Notes: generated from the sequence alone by a model not told the origin. 64,000 nucleotides of DNA from CAYVUM01 sp964619055 (GCA_964619055.1 CAZUDB010000002.1:61236-125235); one strand, 5' to 3'; numbered from the stretch's first letter, positions 38,472 to 48,141 are shown. Program-made: numbers and translations.

Positions 38472-38876
38472 TGATTCGCCCCATCGCTTGTTTGCCAAGG
38501 TCACCCATTGAACGTCAAGTCGAAACGCGGCCAGCAAGCGGTCAGCAAGCCCAGACCCGATGCAATTCTGTGACACTCATCAGGGGGTAAATGCAAATCG
38601 GGCCGAGCTCGAAGCGGTGTATGCGTTCGGCCGAGGACAGCCTATGCGGGTTGGTCAGCGATTATTTCTGCAATCAACGCAATGCGTTGCAGAAGGCATG
38701 TGGACGTGGCCAGGCTGCTGGTGGGTTGTGATCGGCGGGCCTGCAATGGCCGCAAATGCGGATCGCTCGCAACCAAAATGCAGCGAATCACCAACCCCCA
38801 GGTGGGGAATTTTCCTGCGTAGTCACATCCGTAGGCAGGGATCAGATGATCGTCGAAGGGGCTGCCGGCGCGGTGC
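38472..38876. other. Intergenic region between DUF882 gene and uvrB
   Basis: A 405-bp gap. It contains a perfect 15-bp palindrome, CAACGCA-A-TGCGTTG (38675-38689), possibly a regulator site for the downstream minus-strand DUF882 gene. No coding frame is convincing. Confidence 0.4.
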
Positions 38877-41054
38877 TTAGCGGCGAGTCGATCCCCGCCG
38901 CTTGCCGCGCCCCACCCCTCGTGATCCGCGGGACTGTGGCGATCTTGCTGCTTTGCTTGACGCCGTACCCGTCGAAGAGGCGAGTGGGGCCGAGCCGGGA
39001 CGATCCAGGCCCAGGTCCTGAAGCTCCAACCGTCGGATTTCGTCGCGTAGGCGCGCGGCCTCCTCGAATTCCAACTCGGCCGCCGCCGCCCGCATGCGCT
39101 TCTCCAGATCGGCCAGATGCCCTTTGAGGTCGACGCCGACGTGATGGACCGCACCGCCGACCCCAGTGTCGATCGTGACTCGATCGGCGCGGTCATAGAC
39201 ACTCTCAAGAACGTCCGAGATGGTTTTTTGCACTGAGGCTGGGATGATGCCGTGCACCTCGTTGTAGGCCTGCTGCTTGGCCCGGCGCCGCTCGGTCTCA
39301 TCAATGGCGTAGCGTAGCGACTTGGTGATGGTATCCGCGTACAGGAGCACGCGGCCCTCAACATTACGAGCTGCGCGCCCGATGGTCTGGACAAGGCTTG
39401 TCTTGGACCGGAGGTAGCCTTCCTTGTCCGCATCAAGAATGGCAACCAGGGCGCACTCCGGAATATCCAGCCCCTCTCGCAGCAGGTTGATTCCTACTAG
39501 AACATCGAACGCGCCGAGGCGAAGGTCGCGGATGATCTCGATGCGTTCCAGCGTATCGATGTCCGAGTGCATGTAGCGGACGCGGATGCCCTGTTCGTAC
39601 AGGTACTCGGTCAACTGCTCTGCCATTTTCTTGGTTAGCACGGTTACGAGTGCCCGTTGTCCGCGTGCAGCCACCGCCTTGGCTTCGGCAATCAGGTCAT
39701 CGACCTGCTGTGCCACGGGCCGCACGAGGCAGAGCGGATCGATAAGGCCGGTCGGTCTGACCACCTGCTCGACGAACACGCCACCGGTCCGCTCCAATTC
39801 CCAGTCTCCCGGGGTTGCGGAGACGAAGATGGTCTGCGGCCGCATGACCTCCCATTCCTCGAACTTCAATGGCCGGTTGTCCATGCAAGACGGGAGACGG
39901 AAGCCGAAATCGGACAGCACGGACTTGCGCGCAAAATCACCGCGGTACATGCCGTTGACTTGGGGAACAGTGACATGGCTTTCGTCGACCACCAGAATCG
40001 CGTTTTCTGGGATGTACTCGAATAGGGTCGGCGGTGGCTCGCCAGGGTTTCGTCCCGACAAATAGCGGGAGTAGTTCTCGATCCCGTTGCAGCTTCCTGT
40101 GGTCTCAAGCATCTCCAGATCAAACTGGGTGCGCTCTTCAAGACGTTGTGCTTCGAGCAGTTTGCCGGCGGTACGAAAGTGCTCCAGTTGTGCTTCAAGC
40201 TCCTCGCGGATCTTCGGCATGGCTTGAAGCAGGGTTGGCCGTGGCGTGACGTAGTGGCTATTTGGAAACACCGTGATGGCTTCGAGGGAGCCGGTTTTCT
40301 CGCCGGTCAGCGGGTCCACTTCCCAAATGCCATCGACTTCGTCACCGAAGAGGGAGACTCGCCACGCAGCATCCTCATAGTGCGACGGGTAAAGCTCCAG
40401 GACATCACCTCGGGCACGGAAGGTGCCGCGAACGAAGTTGGAATCGTTGCGCTTGTACTGCAGCTCCACGAGCGCCTTCATCAAGGCCGTGCGATCGTAG
40501 CGCTGTCCCGTTGCAATCCGAACCACCATGTTGGCATACGTTTCCACGGCGCCGATACCATAAATGCACGACACGGATGCAACGATAATGACGTCGTTAC
40601 GTTCCAGCAATGCGCGGGTTGCGCTGTGGCGCATTCTGTCAATCTGCTCGTTGATGGATGCGTCTTTCTCTATATATGTATCGGTGCGCGGAACGTAGGC
40701 TTCGGGCTGGTAGTAATCGTAGTAGGACACAAAGTACTCGACAGCATTGTCTGGGAAGAACGACTTCATCTCCCCGTAAAGCTGTGCGGCGAGCGTTTTA
40801 TTGGGCGCCAGGATGATGGTCGGGCGCTGTAGACTTTGGATGACGTGGGCGATCGTAAAGGTCTTCCCTGATCCGGTGACGCCAAGCAGGACTTGATTGC
40901 GCTCACCGGCGGCCAGCCCTTCGGTCAGTTCGACGATCGCTCGTGGCTGGTCGCCCGCGGGCTGAAACTCTGATACAAGCTTCAACAGCTGACCGCCGGC
41001 GACGGGCGATCGCTTTTCGGGAATGAACAGAGGCGTGCTGGCAAGGGCAACCAT
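38877..41054 (-). CDS. uvrB: UvrABC excinuclease subunit B
   Basis: A 725-residue DNA-repair helicase-like protein. Walker A is GVTGSGKTFTIAHVIQ near 58, the damage-wedging beta-hairpin region is YYDYYQPEAYVPRTDTYIEK near 110-130, helicase motifs TIFVSATPGDWELE and QTIGRAARNVEGRVLLYAD follow, and the C-terminal UVR motif is DLEKRMRAAAAELEFEEAAR near 645. UvrB checks damage delivered by UvrA and positions UvrC for incision in nucleotide excision repair. The last 45 residues are a Ser/Arg-rich tail that goes beyond most family members. A monocistronic gene, divergent from an aminotransferase gene. Confidence 0.97.
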   Translation of the reverse strand: MVALASTPLFIPEKRSPVAGGQLLKLVSEFQPAGDQPRAIVELTEGLAAGERNQVLLGVTGSGKTFTIAHVIQSLQRPTIILAPNKTLAAQLYGEMKSFFPDNAVEYFVSYYDYYQPEAYVPRTDTYIEKDASINEQIDRMRHSATRALLERNDVIIVASVSCIYGIGAVETYANMVVRIATGQRYDRTALMKALVELQYKRNDSNFVRGTFRARGDVLELYPSHYEDAAWRVSLFGDEVDGIWEVDPLTGEKTGSLEAITVFPNSHYVTPRPTLLQAMPKIREELEAQLEHFRTAGKLLEAQRLEERTQFDLEMLETTGSCNGIENYSRYLSGRNPGEPPPTLFEYIPENAILVVDESHVTVPQVNGMYRGDFARKSVLSDFGFRLPSCMDNRPLKFEEWEVMRPQTIFVSATPGDWELERTGGVFVEQVVRPTGLIDPLCLVRPVAQQVDDLIAEAKAVAARGQRALVTVLTKKMAEQLTEYLYEQGIRVRYMHSDIDTLERIEIIRDLRLGAFDVLVGINLLREGLDIPECALVAILDADKEGYLRSKTSLVQTIGRAARNVEGRVLLYADTITKSLRYAIDETERRRAKQQAYNEVHGIIPASVQKTISDVLESVYDRADRVTIDTGVGGAVHHVGVDLKGHLADLEKRMRAAAAELEFEEAARLRDEIRRLELQDLGLDRPGSAPLASSTGTASSKAARSPQSRGSRGVGRGKRRGSTRR

Positions 41055-41199
41055 GACCTTGTTTATAGGGGGGGCGGGGCCTGTTCGCCACTCCGCCGAC
41101 TGAGCCTCACGAGCGGTTTGACCTTCGGCTTGCGGACGGCGTGGATTCGGCCCTAGGGTTTCTCAACATCTCGAATGATTGCAACCTGGAGGCCTCGAT

Positions 41200-42402
41200 A
41201 TGGTTTCGCTCGCAACCCGCCTCGGTCGGATCAAGCCATCCCCGACCATCGCCGTGACCCAAAAGGCCAATGAGCTGAAGGCTGAAGGGCGGGACGTCAT
41301 CGGTCTTGGCGCCGGCGAGCCCGACTTCGACACACCGGAACATATCAAGGACGCGGCGAAAGCGGCCATGGATCGTGGCGACACGAAGTACACGGCTGTC
41401 GCAGGTACACCGGCCCTTCGAAAGGCGATCGCTGCCAAATTCGCCCGCGACAATGCGCTCACCTACACTACGGACCAAATCACCGTTGGCTGCGGCGGCA
41501 AGCAGACGATCTATAACGCACTTGTGGCTACGCTTGATCCCGGCGACGAAGTGATTATTCCGGCACCCTACTGGGTGTCCTATCCGGACATCGCGCTGCT
41601 TTGCGACGGTGAGCCGGTAATTGTGCCGTGCCCGGAGGAGAAGAGCTTCAAGCTCCAGCCGGAAGATCTGGCCCGGGCGATCACGCCAAAAAGCAAGTGG
41701 CTGATCCTAAATTCGCCCAGCAATCCAACGGGCTCCGCTTATACGGAAGATGAACTGAGGGCGATCGCGTCCGTGTTGCTCGATCATCCTCATGTCATGG
41801 TGATGACGGACGATATGTATGAGCTGCTAGTCTACGACAGTTTTCGCTTCACCACGATTGCGCAGGTCGAGCCACGACTGTTTGACCGGACGCTGACGCT
41901 GAACGGTTGTTCCAAGGCCTACTGCATGACCGGCTGGCGGGTTGGCTATGCCGCAGGTCCGCTCGATCTCATCAAAGCCATGAACAAGGTCCAGTCCCAG
42001 AGTACGACCCATACCTGCTCCATCGCTCAGGCAGCGGCCGCGGCAGCCTTGGACGGACCCCACGACTTCATCGCTCACAACAATGCGGTGTTCAAAGATC
42101 GGCGGGACTTGGTCGTCAACATGCTCAACCAGGTACCGGGCTTGAGCTGCCCCACGCCTGAAGGGGCTTTCTACGTCTATCCCAGTTGCGCGGGTGCCAT
42201 CGGCAAGCGGGCGCCGACCGGAAACGTCATTGAAAGCGATGATGACTTCGTAACGTACCTGCTGGAGGCGGAAGGTGTTGCCGCCGTCCAAGGCTCCGCG
42301 TTCGGCTTGTCGCCCTATTTTCGTGTGTCTTACGCCACCTCGACCGAGGCCTTGACGGAAGCGTGTATACGGATTCAACGCGCCTGCGCGGCCTTGAGCT
42401 GA
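41200..42402 (+). CDS. Class I/II aspartate-type aminotransferase
   Basis: A 400-residue PLP-dependent aminotransferase of the alphaproteobacterial AspAT (subgroup Ib) type. GLGAGEPDFDTPEHIKDA near 33-50, NSPSNPTGSAY near 170 and the Schiff-base Lys in NGCSKAYCMTGWRVG near 238 are all in place, with FRVSYATS near 378 supplying the carboxylate-binding Arg. It transfers the amino group between aspartate and 2-oxoglutarate and may also use aromatic amino acids or prephenate. The ATG at 41200 follows GGAGG at 7 bp; a TTG seven codons earlier is less likely. A hairpin follows the stop. Confidence 0.93.
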   Translation: MVSLATRLGRIKPSPTIAVTQKANELKAEGRDVIGLGAGEPDFDTPEHIKDAAKAAMDRGDTKYTAVAGTPALRKAIAAKFARDNALTYTTDQITVGCGGKQTIYNALVATLDPGDEVIIPAPYWVSYPDIALLCDGEPVIVPCPEEKSFKLQPEDLARAITPKSKWLILNSPSNPTGSAYTEDELRAIASVLLDHPHVMVMTDDMYELLVYDSFRFTTIAQVEPRLFDRTLTLNGCSKAYCMTGWRVGYAAGPLDLIKAMNKVQSQSTTHTCSIAQAAAAAALDGPHDFIAHNNAVFKDRRDLVVNMLNQVPGLSCPTPEGAFYVYPSCAGAIGKRAPTGNVIESDDDFVTYLLEAEGVAAVQGSAFGLSPYFRVSYATSTEALTEACIRIQRACAALS

Positions 42403-42410
42403 TTGCGAGT

Positions 42411-42452
42411 GCCCGGTTAAGCCGGGGGGAAAGCACCCCCAACTGACCGGGC
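42411..42452 (+). terminator. Nested stem-loop after the aminotransferase gene
   Basis: Outer arms GCCCGGT (42411-42417) and ACCGGGC (42446-42452) enclose an inner GGGGG/CCCCC stem. It lies right after the aminotransferase stop and before the EF-G-like gene, and is likely a terminator or attenuator-like structure, followed by GTTTCGC rather than a clean T-run. Confidence 0.55.
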
Positions 42453-42565
42453 GTTTCGCAATCCCTTTCCCTTTGCAACCGACGTCGACAGCGCTACGCT
42501 TTTTCATTGAATCAAGCGCTAAACCCGCGCACGTCCGCATGTTCGGTTGATTGGGAGACGTCCAA

Positions 42566-44596
42566 GTGAGCATGAACCATCCGACAGAACCCCGCACGGC
42601 CGCCCTCGTCGGTCCCTACCTGAGCGGCAAAACCACGCTCTTGGAGGCGATTCTGGGGCGCACTGGAGCGATTGGCCGCCGAGGGTCCGTGGTTGAGGGG
42701 ACTACCATCGGCGACTCGTCCGCTGAGGCTCGGGAGCGCCAGATGAGTACGGAGGTGAACGTGGCCTCCACCACATATCTCGACGAGGCTTGGACATTTC
42801 TGGATTGCCCCGGGTCGGTGGAGCTGACCCAAGAAGCCCGCAATGCCTTGATGGTTGTCGATGCTGCGGTCGTTGTCTGCGAGCCCGAACCGGCGAAGGC
42901 CTTGACCCTTGCGACGTTGTTCCGGTTTTTGGATGATTTTGCCGTTCCTCATCTTGTTTTCATTAACAAGATGGAACACGGCGGGGCCAAGGTGCGTGAA
43001 AGTCTGGAGGCGATCCAGGCAGTCTCACAGCGTCCGTTGGTCCTACGCGAAATCCCCATTCGCGACGATGAACAGATTACCGGATTTGTGGACCTGGTCA
43101 GTGAGCGGGCATTTCAGTGGCGAGAAGGATCGCCGTCCGAACTGATCTCGGTGCCCGAGCCTGTGGCAGAGCGGGGGCTGCAGGAGCGCTCCAGTATGCT
43201 TGAAGCCCTGGCCGACTTCGACGATGCGCTGCTTGAAATGCTGCTGGAGGATGCGGTTCCGTCAACTGAGGAAATTTACGCCAGCCTGACCCGGGACTTG
43301 CAGCAGGATCAAATCGTACCAGTGTTCTTTGGCTCTGGCATGAAGCAGTACGGCATTACGCGTCTTCTAAAGTCGCTGCGCCACGAAGTGCCCGGACCCG
43401 CGGTCAGCGCTGCGCGGCTCGGGATTGCCGCGGCGGACGAGCCAGTCGCTCGGGTGTTCAAGACCCTTCACGCGGCCCACACTGGCAAGCTGTCCCTGGT
43501 TCGCGTTTGGCGGGGAGAGATTACTGATGGCATGACGTTGAACGGCGAGCGGATCAGCGGCATCAGCCGATTGCTTGGATCAAAATCGGAGAAAGTCGCT
43601 AGGGCGACCACGGGAGACGTGGTCGCCCTCGGCCGCCTCGACAATGCGGCGACGGGACATGTGCTGTCCGCTTCCGGAAGCGCCACCGGCGGTGTCTGGC
43701 CCGAGCCCTTGAAGCCGTTGTTTGCGCTGACGATCCGAGCGAAGCAGCGCTCCGACGAGGTGAAGTTGACGGCTGCTCTCTCTAAACTCGTGGACGAAGA
43801 CCCGTCGCTGTCCTACGGACATGACCCGGACACGACGGAGTTCTTGCTTTGGGGCCAGGGCGAGATGCACTTACAAGTCGCCATCGATCGCCTGCGTCAC
43901 CGCTTTGCTATGACAGTGGAGGCCGAGCGGCCCCGGGTGCCCTATAAGGAGACCATTCAAGCCTCGGTCACTCAGCACGCCCGTCACAAGAAGCAATCGG
44001 GCGGCCACGGAGAATTCGGCGATGTCCATGTCGACATCAAACCGCTGCCGCGCGGCTCCGGCTTTGAGTTTTCGGACAGTATAACCGGCGGTGTGGTGCC
44101 GAAGCAGTACATCCCGTCCGTTGAGTTCGGTGTCCGTGATGCTTTGGCCCGGGGACCGCTTGGCTTTCCCGTCGTGGACGTGGCCATTGTGCTGACCGAT
44201 GGCCAGTACCATACGGTTGACAGCTCCGACATGGCGTTTCGCAAAGCCGGCCTTCTTGCGATGCGCGAGGGGCTGCCCAAGTGCAAGCCCGTTCTGCTGG
44301 AGCCCATCCTCAACGTCAAGATCGTCGTCCCCGCGGAGTTTACGTCGCGAATTCAACGCTTGGTTAGCGGTCGTCGCGGTCAGATCTTGGGATTTGAGGC
44401 CAAGGCCGATTGGCCGGGCTGGGATGAGGTGGCCGTGCTGTTGCCACAGTCGGAAACCCATGGCCTCATTATCGAGCTGCGGTCCGCGACCCTTGGGGTC
44501 GGAACCTTTGCCTGGGTGTTCGATCATCTACAGGAGCTGACCGGCAGGCTTGCCGACGAGGTGGTTGCTGAACAGCGCGAGGCCGCTGCGACCTAA
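42566..44596 (+). CDS. Elongation factor G-like GTPase
   Basis: About 676 residues with the five-domain EF-G plan. G1 is GPYLSGKTTL near 16-25, G3 is DCPGSVEL near 80, and G4 is INKMEHGG near 131. Domain IV (GGHGEFGDVHVDIKPLPRG region) and the V-shaped end are complete. The usual Thr-Pro-Gly-His of G3 is CPGS, so the catalytic His is missing, as in a known alphaproteobacterial EF-G-like branch distinct from the canonical translocase FusA. The GTG at 42566 has GGGAGA 7 bp upstream. The function may be ribosome rescue, recycling or stress protection, with altered GTPase; no canonical fusA is visible in the window. Confidence 0.85.
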   Translation: MSMNHPTEPRTAALVGPYLSGKTTLLEAILGRTGAIGRRGSVVEGTTIGDSSAEARERQMSTEVNVASTTYLDEAWTFLDCPGSVELTQEARNALMVVDAAVVVCEPEPAKALTLATLFRFLDDFAVPHLVFINKMEHGGAKVRESLEAIQAVSQRPLVLREIPIRDDEQITGFVDLVSERAFQWREGSPSELISVPEPVAERGLQERSSMLEALADFDDALLEMLLEDAVPSTEEIYASLTRDLQQDQIVPVFFGSGMKQYGITRLLKSLRHEVPGPAVSAARLGIAAADEPVARVFKTLHAAHTGKLSLVRVWRGEITDGMTLNGERISGISRLLGSKSEKVARATTGDVVALGRLDNAATGHVLSASGSATGGVWPEPLKPLFALTIRAKQRSDEVKLTAALSKLVDEDPSLSYGHDPDTTEFLLWGQGEMHLQVAIDRLRHRFAMTVEAERPRVPYKETIQASVTQHARHKKQSGGHGEFGDVHVDIKPLPRGSGFEFSDSITGGVVPKQYIPSVEFGVRDALARGPLGFPVVDVAIVLTDGQYHTVDSSDMAFRKAGLLAMREGLPKCKPVLLEPILNVKIVVPAEFTSRIQRLVSGRRGQILGFEAKADWPGWDEVAVLLPQSETHGLIIELRSATLGVGTFAWVFDHLQELTGRLADEVVAEQREAAAT

Positions 44597-44843
44597 TGTG
44601 GTCCTTTGATGGCGTTGGTTCAGCCAGCTGCGGGAACGGCCGCATCGCCAAATTGGCGGAATGCGCCGCACCATAGTTGCCGGTGTCGTGCGGACATTGG
44701 TAGCCGGCACGTGGATGCGGCGGTTGCGTTGGTCGGCTCGATTGCGTCAGGGTGGGTAGACCTGTCCGTACCTACAACGAAGTGCCAAGCGGTGGCCGCC
44801 ACCAATCCGAAAAACACCATGCAAACAAAGGGGATTGGGACCT

Positions 44844-44876
44844 AAAGAAAAATTGCCGGGCATAAAAGCCCGGCAA
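44844..44876 (-). terminator. Rho-independent terminator
   Basis: A perfect 9-bp stem TTGCCGGGC/GCCCGGCAA with a 6-nt loop (44853-44876), followed on the minus strand by TTTTTCTTT. A textbook terminator on the minus strand; it would end the small-RNA candidate. Confidence 0.8.
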
Positions 44877-44979
44877 GTTAAGCAGGGAGGCTTCACGTCT
44901 GGGAGACGTAGGACCCGTTGGAAACGAGCCCCAGATTCGGGCCTTGCGCCCGAAACAGGTGATGCTGCAATGCAACATC
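44844..44979 (-). ncRNA. Candidate small RNA ending in a strong terminator
   Basis: Read on the minus strand, about 135 nt contain a 19-bp near-palindrome (plus-strand GATGCTGCAATGCAACATC, 44961-44979), then three perfect hairpins: TTCGGGC/GCCCGAA (44936-44954), ACGTCT/AGACGT (44895-44909) and TTGCCGGGC/GCCCGGCAA (44853-44876), the last followed by a T-rich run ideal for Rho-independent termination. A -10-like TATAGA lies upstream (about 44990), without a good -35. The palindrome also resembles the TGC-rich sites that PhaR binds ahead of phasin genes in related bacteria, but no phasin follows. Family unknown; it could also be the 3' end of an unseen transcript. Confidence 0.45.
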
Positions 44980-45291
44980 CATTTCCTCTATACGCCTTTT
45001 GGTTTCTAAGAAAAACTAAAAAATGCCGCATCTCGCCTATGCACAATGCGCATGGCCCAAGCGAAGGGTTGGTGCGACAGGGTGAAGGCGCAAGCTGAAC
45101 GATTTCCGGCGCGGTGCCGTTGCCCTGGTCTGCCATGAGATCATGCGGTGGCACGGGAACGTCGTTGGCGGCGGCAATATTCGGAGCAATACCGAACCGC
45201 GCTCCAATCTTTCGCCCATTTGCGGCGCCAGCGGAACGTTCGACCGCAACGCGTGTACATCTTCGTGGGCCGATCCCTTGTTTTTCGGGCC

Positions 45292-46836
45292 TTAGCCGAA
45301 GTCCAATGGGATCTGTCGAGAGTGTCGTCGCCGCCTTGTCGAGTTTGAGGGTGGCAAACCGCTCTTGCGGCTGCCGTGGCGATCCTGAATGGCATCAGCG
45401 GCATCCCGATACCCGGGCTGACAGCGAACCGCATACATTTGTTCGCGGGCAAACCGGGCGGTGGCTACATGGTCAACGATTGGGGCAGGGTAATGTCGGC
45501 CGACAACACAGCCGGCGCGTTTCTGAGCCCTTTCCGGAGCTCGTCCCGGCTCGTGAATGTGGTCATTTCCCAGTCCCGCCAGTTCCGGCACATAGCGGCG
45601 GATGAAGTCCCCGCCCGGGTCTTGGTCGCGCGATTGCTTCACCGGGTTGTAGATGCGGATCGTGTTGATGCCCGTTGTGCCGCTTTGCATTTGAATTTGC
45701 GGGTAGTGAATGCCCGGCTCGTAATCGACGAATTGTCGGGCCAGATGCCATGCGGTTTCCCGCCAATGCAGCCAAAGATGGTAGGAGGCGAAGGATGTGA
45801 GCATGGCGCGCATGCGGAAGTTGATCCACCCATGATCGGCCAGGGCCCGCATGCAGGCATCGACGAAGGGAAAGCCGGTGGTACCAGCGGCCCAGGCTTC
45901 GAATCTGTTCTGGTCGAACGAGTCCTCTCTTAGCCCACGATAGCCCGGATGTTGGCTGAGCGCCTCAAGGTTCGGATCGTCCTCCAACTTCTGAATGAAG
46001 TGACAATGCCAGTGCAGGCGTCCCTCGAAAGCCCTGAGTGCCACCGGCCAATAACTCTGGTTTGCCGGCTCTTGGTCTTGAACCGCTTCCCGGCGACGCC
46101 GCGTGGCCTGATAGGCTTCTCGCAGCGACACGGTGCCCGCGGCGAAATGAGGACTGAGGCGAGAGCACGCCGAAAATGCCGAGTTGGGGCTAGACATCTC
46201 GCGATGGTAGTGGGCTCCACGATTGGCCAGAAAGGACTCGAGCAAGGCCGTCCCGGCGTCGCGCCCGCCCGCTGAGATATTGGGACAGGGGTCCGACGCC
46301 AGGCCCAGATCTTTCGCCGTCGGCAGTGGACCAGGCGCAATGGCCGGAAGCGGGGTCAACGCAGCCGGCGTATCAACAATCGTCGCCCTCATCTGACGAT
46401 CCCATCGCCGTGCCCACCCAGATCGGCTCTTCAGCGCTCGAAACACGCCGTGCTGACGACATTCGATCCACGGAACACCATGATTCCCGGCCCACGCGCG
46501 AACCCGCTTGTCGCGGGCATATGTCCACGCGTTTCCGGTTTCCTGATGACTGAACAAGGCGAAATGCCCGATCGTGTCGAGCAGCTCATTGAAGATGTGG
46601 ATGATATCACCTTGACGAATCACGAGCGGCTGTCCTAGAGCGGCCAAATCCCGCCGAAGCGCCTGCAGGCATTCACGAACAAACTGCCACTGGCGTGCAG
46701 CGTAGTCGGGCTGCGCCCACAGACCCGGCTCGATGACGTAGAGCGGCAAAACCGGGCCGCGGGCAGTCGCTTCGGTGAGCGGCAGGTGGTCGGCTATTCG
46801 CAAATCGCGCTTGAACCAAACAACGCCGATACTCAT
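45292..46836 (-). CDS. Cryptochrome/DNA photolyase family protein
   Basis: A 514-residue protein. The N-terminal Rossmann domain starts SIGVVWFKRDLRIADHLPL, and the FAD domain has SRLSPHFAAGTVSLREAY near 235, TGFPFVDACMRALADHGW near 333 and NFRMRAMLTSFASYHL near 353, the region that cradles the flavin. It uses blue light to split cyclobutane pyrimidine dimers, or is a light sensor if a cryptochrome. The ATG at 46836 comes 7 bp after the DUF3429 stop, so the gene belongs to the SDR-DUF3429-photolyase operon. Photolyase versus cryptochrome cannot be decided by eye. Confidence 0.88.
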   Translation of the reverse strand: MSIGVVWFKRDLRIADHLPLTEATARGPVLPLYVIEPGLWAQPDYAARQWQFVRECLQALRRDLAALGQPLVIRQGDIIHIFNELLDTIGHFALFSHQETGNAWTYARDKRVRAWAGNHGVPWIECRQHGVFRALKSRSGWARRWDRQMRATIVDTPAALTPLPAIAPGPLPTAKDLGLASDPCPNISAGGRDAGTALLESFLANRGAHYHREMSSPNSAFSACSRLSPHFAAGTVSLREAYQATRRRREAVQDQEPANQSYWPVALRAFEGRLHWHCHFIQKLEDDPNLEALSQHPGYRGLREDSFDQNRFEAWAAGTTGFPFVDACMRALADHGWINFRMRAMLTSFASYHLWLHWRETAWHLARQFVDYEPGIHYPQIQMQSGTTGINTIRIYNPVKQSRDQDPGGDFIRRYVPELAGLGNDHIHEPGRAPERAQKRAGCVVGRHYPAPIVDHVATARFAREQMYAVRCQPGYRDAADAIQDRHGSRKSGLPPSNSTRRRRHSRQIPLDFG

Positions 46837-46843
46837 TGCCTGC

Positions 46844-47326
46844 TCAATGGACAACGGTCAGTCCGGCAACAAGGGCGCCCAGACACAAGACGACGGCGCC
46901 GGATAACGGCATGCGCAGGTGGAGCCACCATGGCGGCGCGGCCAAGAGGCGAACCGCCATGCGATCGAGCAGGATCACTGAGATAAACGCGATAACAAGG
47001 ATGACTAAGCTAGTTCGCAGGCCCGGCACTAGGAGCGAGCCCCAGGCGACCAGGGACGGCACGACACTCAACGCAAACAAAATGTTGGGCACACGCTGCG
47101 CGGCGCTTGCCAATCCCCAATGCGCGCCGCCTAGGAATGACAAAATAACTGCGCCGTAAAGCCGCGTGACATCCGCAATCTCTTGTGTGGGAAGGTCATC
47201 GAGCCAGGGGGCGAGCACGGAAACGGCGAACGGGATCAAGCCCGCCGCGCCAAGAAGGCGAGCCGACGCCGGAACCGCCACAGGTCTGGAGAGGGGACGC
47301 CGGTCTTGGGTGTGTGCGTGTGTCAT
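46844..47326 (-). CDS. DUF3429-family membrane protein
   Basis: A 160-residue membrane protein with four or five hydrophobic helices. The DUF3429 signature is YGAVILSFLGGAHWGLASA near 76-94. The function is unknown; these genes commonly sit beside photolyases and SDR genes in proteobacteria. Its ATG overlaps the stop of the upstream SDR gene by one base (TAATG), showing translational coupling. Confidence 0.85.
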   Translation of the reverse strand: MTHAHTQDRRPLSRPVAVPASARLLGAAGLIPFAVSVLAPWLDDLPTQEIADVTRLYGAVILSFLGGAHWGLASAAQRVPNILFALSVVPSLVAWGSLLVPGLRTSLVILVIAFISVILLDRMAVRLLAAPPWWLHLRMPLSGAVVLCLGALVAGLTVVH

Positions 47327-48141
47327 TACCGCTCGGGTGCGCTTTCCCGACCCGGGCCGACGAATCGGTCCGCGAGTCGCATTACCGTGCCGAGCGTGCT
47401 TGCGACAAGCTGTCGCGGCGGTACCAACGCACCGAGTGCCAGTTCGTCGACTAGACCGGTCACTTTTATTGTGCGGTAGCCAAGGGCACCCAGGCCGGAT
47501 CGGGCCACGATCCGGGGATCAATAGCGCCAGGAATGGTGCCGCCCCGGAAGCCGGCACTGCGACCGAAGGCGGTTCGCGTGGCGCCAGGACAAAGCGCTA
47601 GGATGTCAACGGGCTCACCGCGTAGTTCCTGAGTGAGCGCCTCGGTCCAACTGAGCACGAAGGATTTGCTCGCCGCATAAGTCGCAAAAAACGGCACTGG
47701 GGCGAAGGCCGCCGTGCTCGCAACGTTAATCAGGCCGGCGCGCTTGCCAGTGCGCTCAGCCTGGGCCAGCATGCTGGGGAGTAGCCGTCCCGTCAGCCAA
47801 ACGGGTGCCACCACATTAACGAGGGTTGTATCGCGTTCATAGTCGGCACTTCGGCTGAGGACCGCGCCAAACCCGCCCCGGCCGGCATTGTTGATCAATA
47901 GATCGGGTCCAAATGCTTCCGCGCATTTGGCCAAGTGATCCAGTTCAGCCTCTCGCCCCAAGTTAGCCACGACGGTCTGGACGTTGCGCCCTGGCCGGCG
48001 CAGGCTCCCAGCGACGGCTGCGAGGCGTTCATCGTTGCGACCCGTAAGTAATAGATCGGTCTCTGGCGCCAGCAAATGAGCGAACGCGGCACCAATACCG
48101 CTGCTCGCACCAGTCACCAGCGCACGGCGATGTTTGCGCAT
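47326..48141 (-). CDS. Short-chain dehydrogenase/reductase
   Basis: A 271-residue SDR of the NADP-type. ALVTGASSGIGAAFAHLLA is at the N-terminus, TGRNDERL near 33 suggests NADP(H), LLINNAGRGGFG near 84, and the catalytic Ser/Tyr/Lys lie in NVASTAAFAPVPFFATYAASKSF near 140-162. It is the first gene of a three-gene operon with DUF3429 and photolyase, divergent from rpoH. The substrate is unknown; in similar light-stress clusters such SDRs are thought to act on oxidised lipids or pigments, which is not shown here. Confidence 0.87.
   Translation of the reverse strand: MRKHRRALVTGASSGIGAAFAHLLAPETDLLLTGRNDERLAAVAGSLRRPGRNVQTVVANLGREAELDHLAKCAEAFGPDLLINNAGRGGFGAVLSRSADYERDTTLVNVVAPVWLTGRLLPSMLAQAERTGKRAGLINVASTAAFAPVPFFATYAASKSFVLSWTEALTQELRGEPVDILALCPGATRTAFGRSAGFRGGTIPGAIDPRIVARSGLGALGYRTIKVTGLVDELALGALVPPRQLVASTLGTVMRLADRFVGPGRESAPER

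Larger units (their letters stand above)
44597..45291. other. Long intergenic region with structured RNA candidate
   Basis: A 695-bp stretch without a convincing gene between the EF-G-like gene and the photolyase. Its centre holds the small-RNA candidate described separately. Open frames on either strand here have unlikely composition and cross the terminator. Confidence 0.45.

Noticed and set aside
39586..40832. Plus-strand long frames opposite uvrB
   Set aside because: They are shadows of a highly conserved gene on the other strand.
44747..45154. Minus-strand frame of 135 residues across the small-RNA candidate
   Set aside because: It runs through a perfect terminator, is Cys/Pro/Gly-rich in a random way and has no ribosome-binding site.
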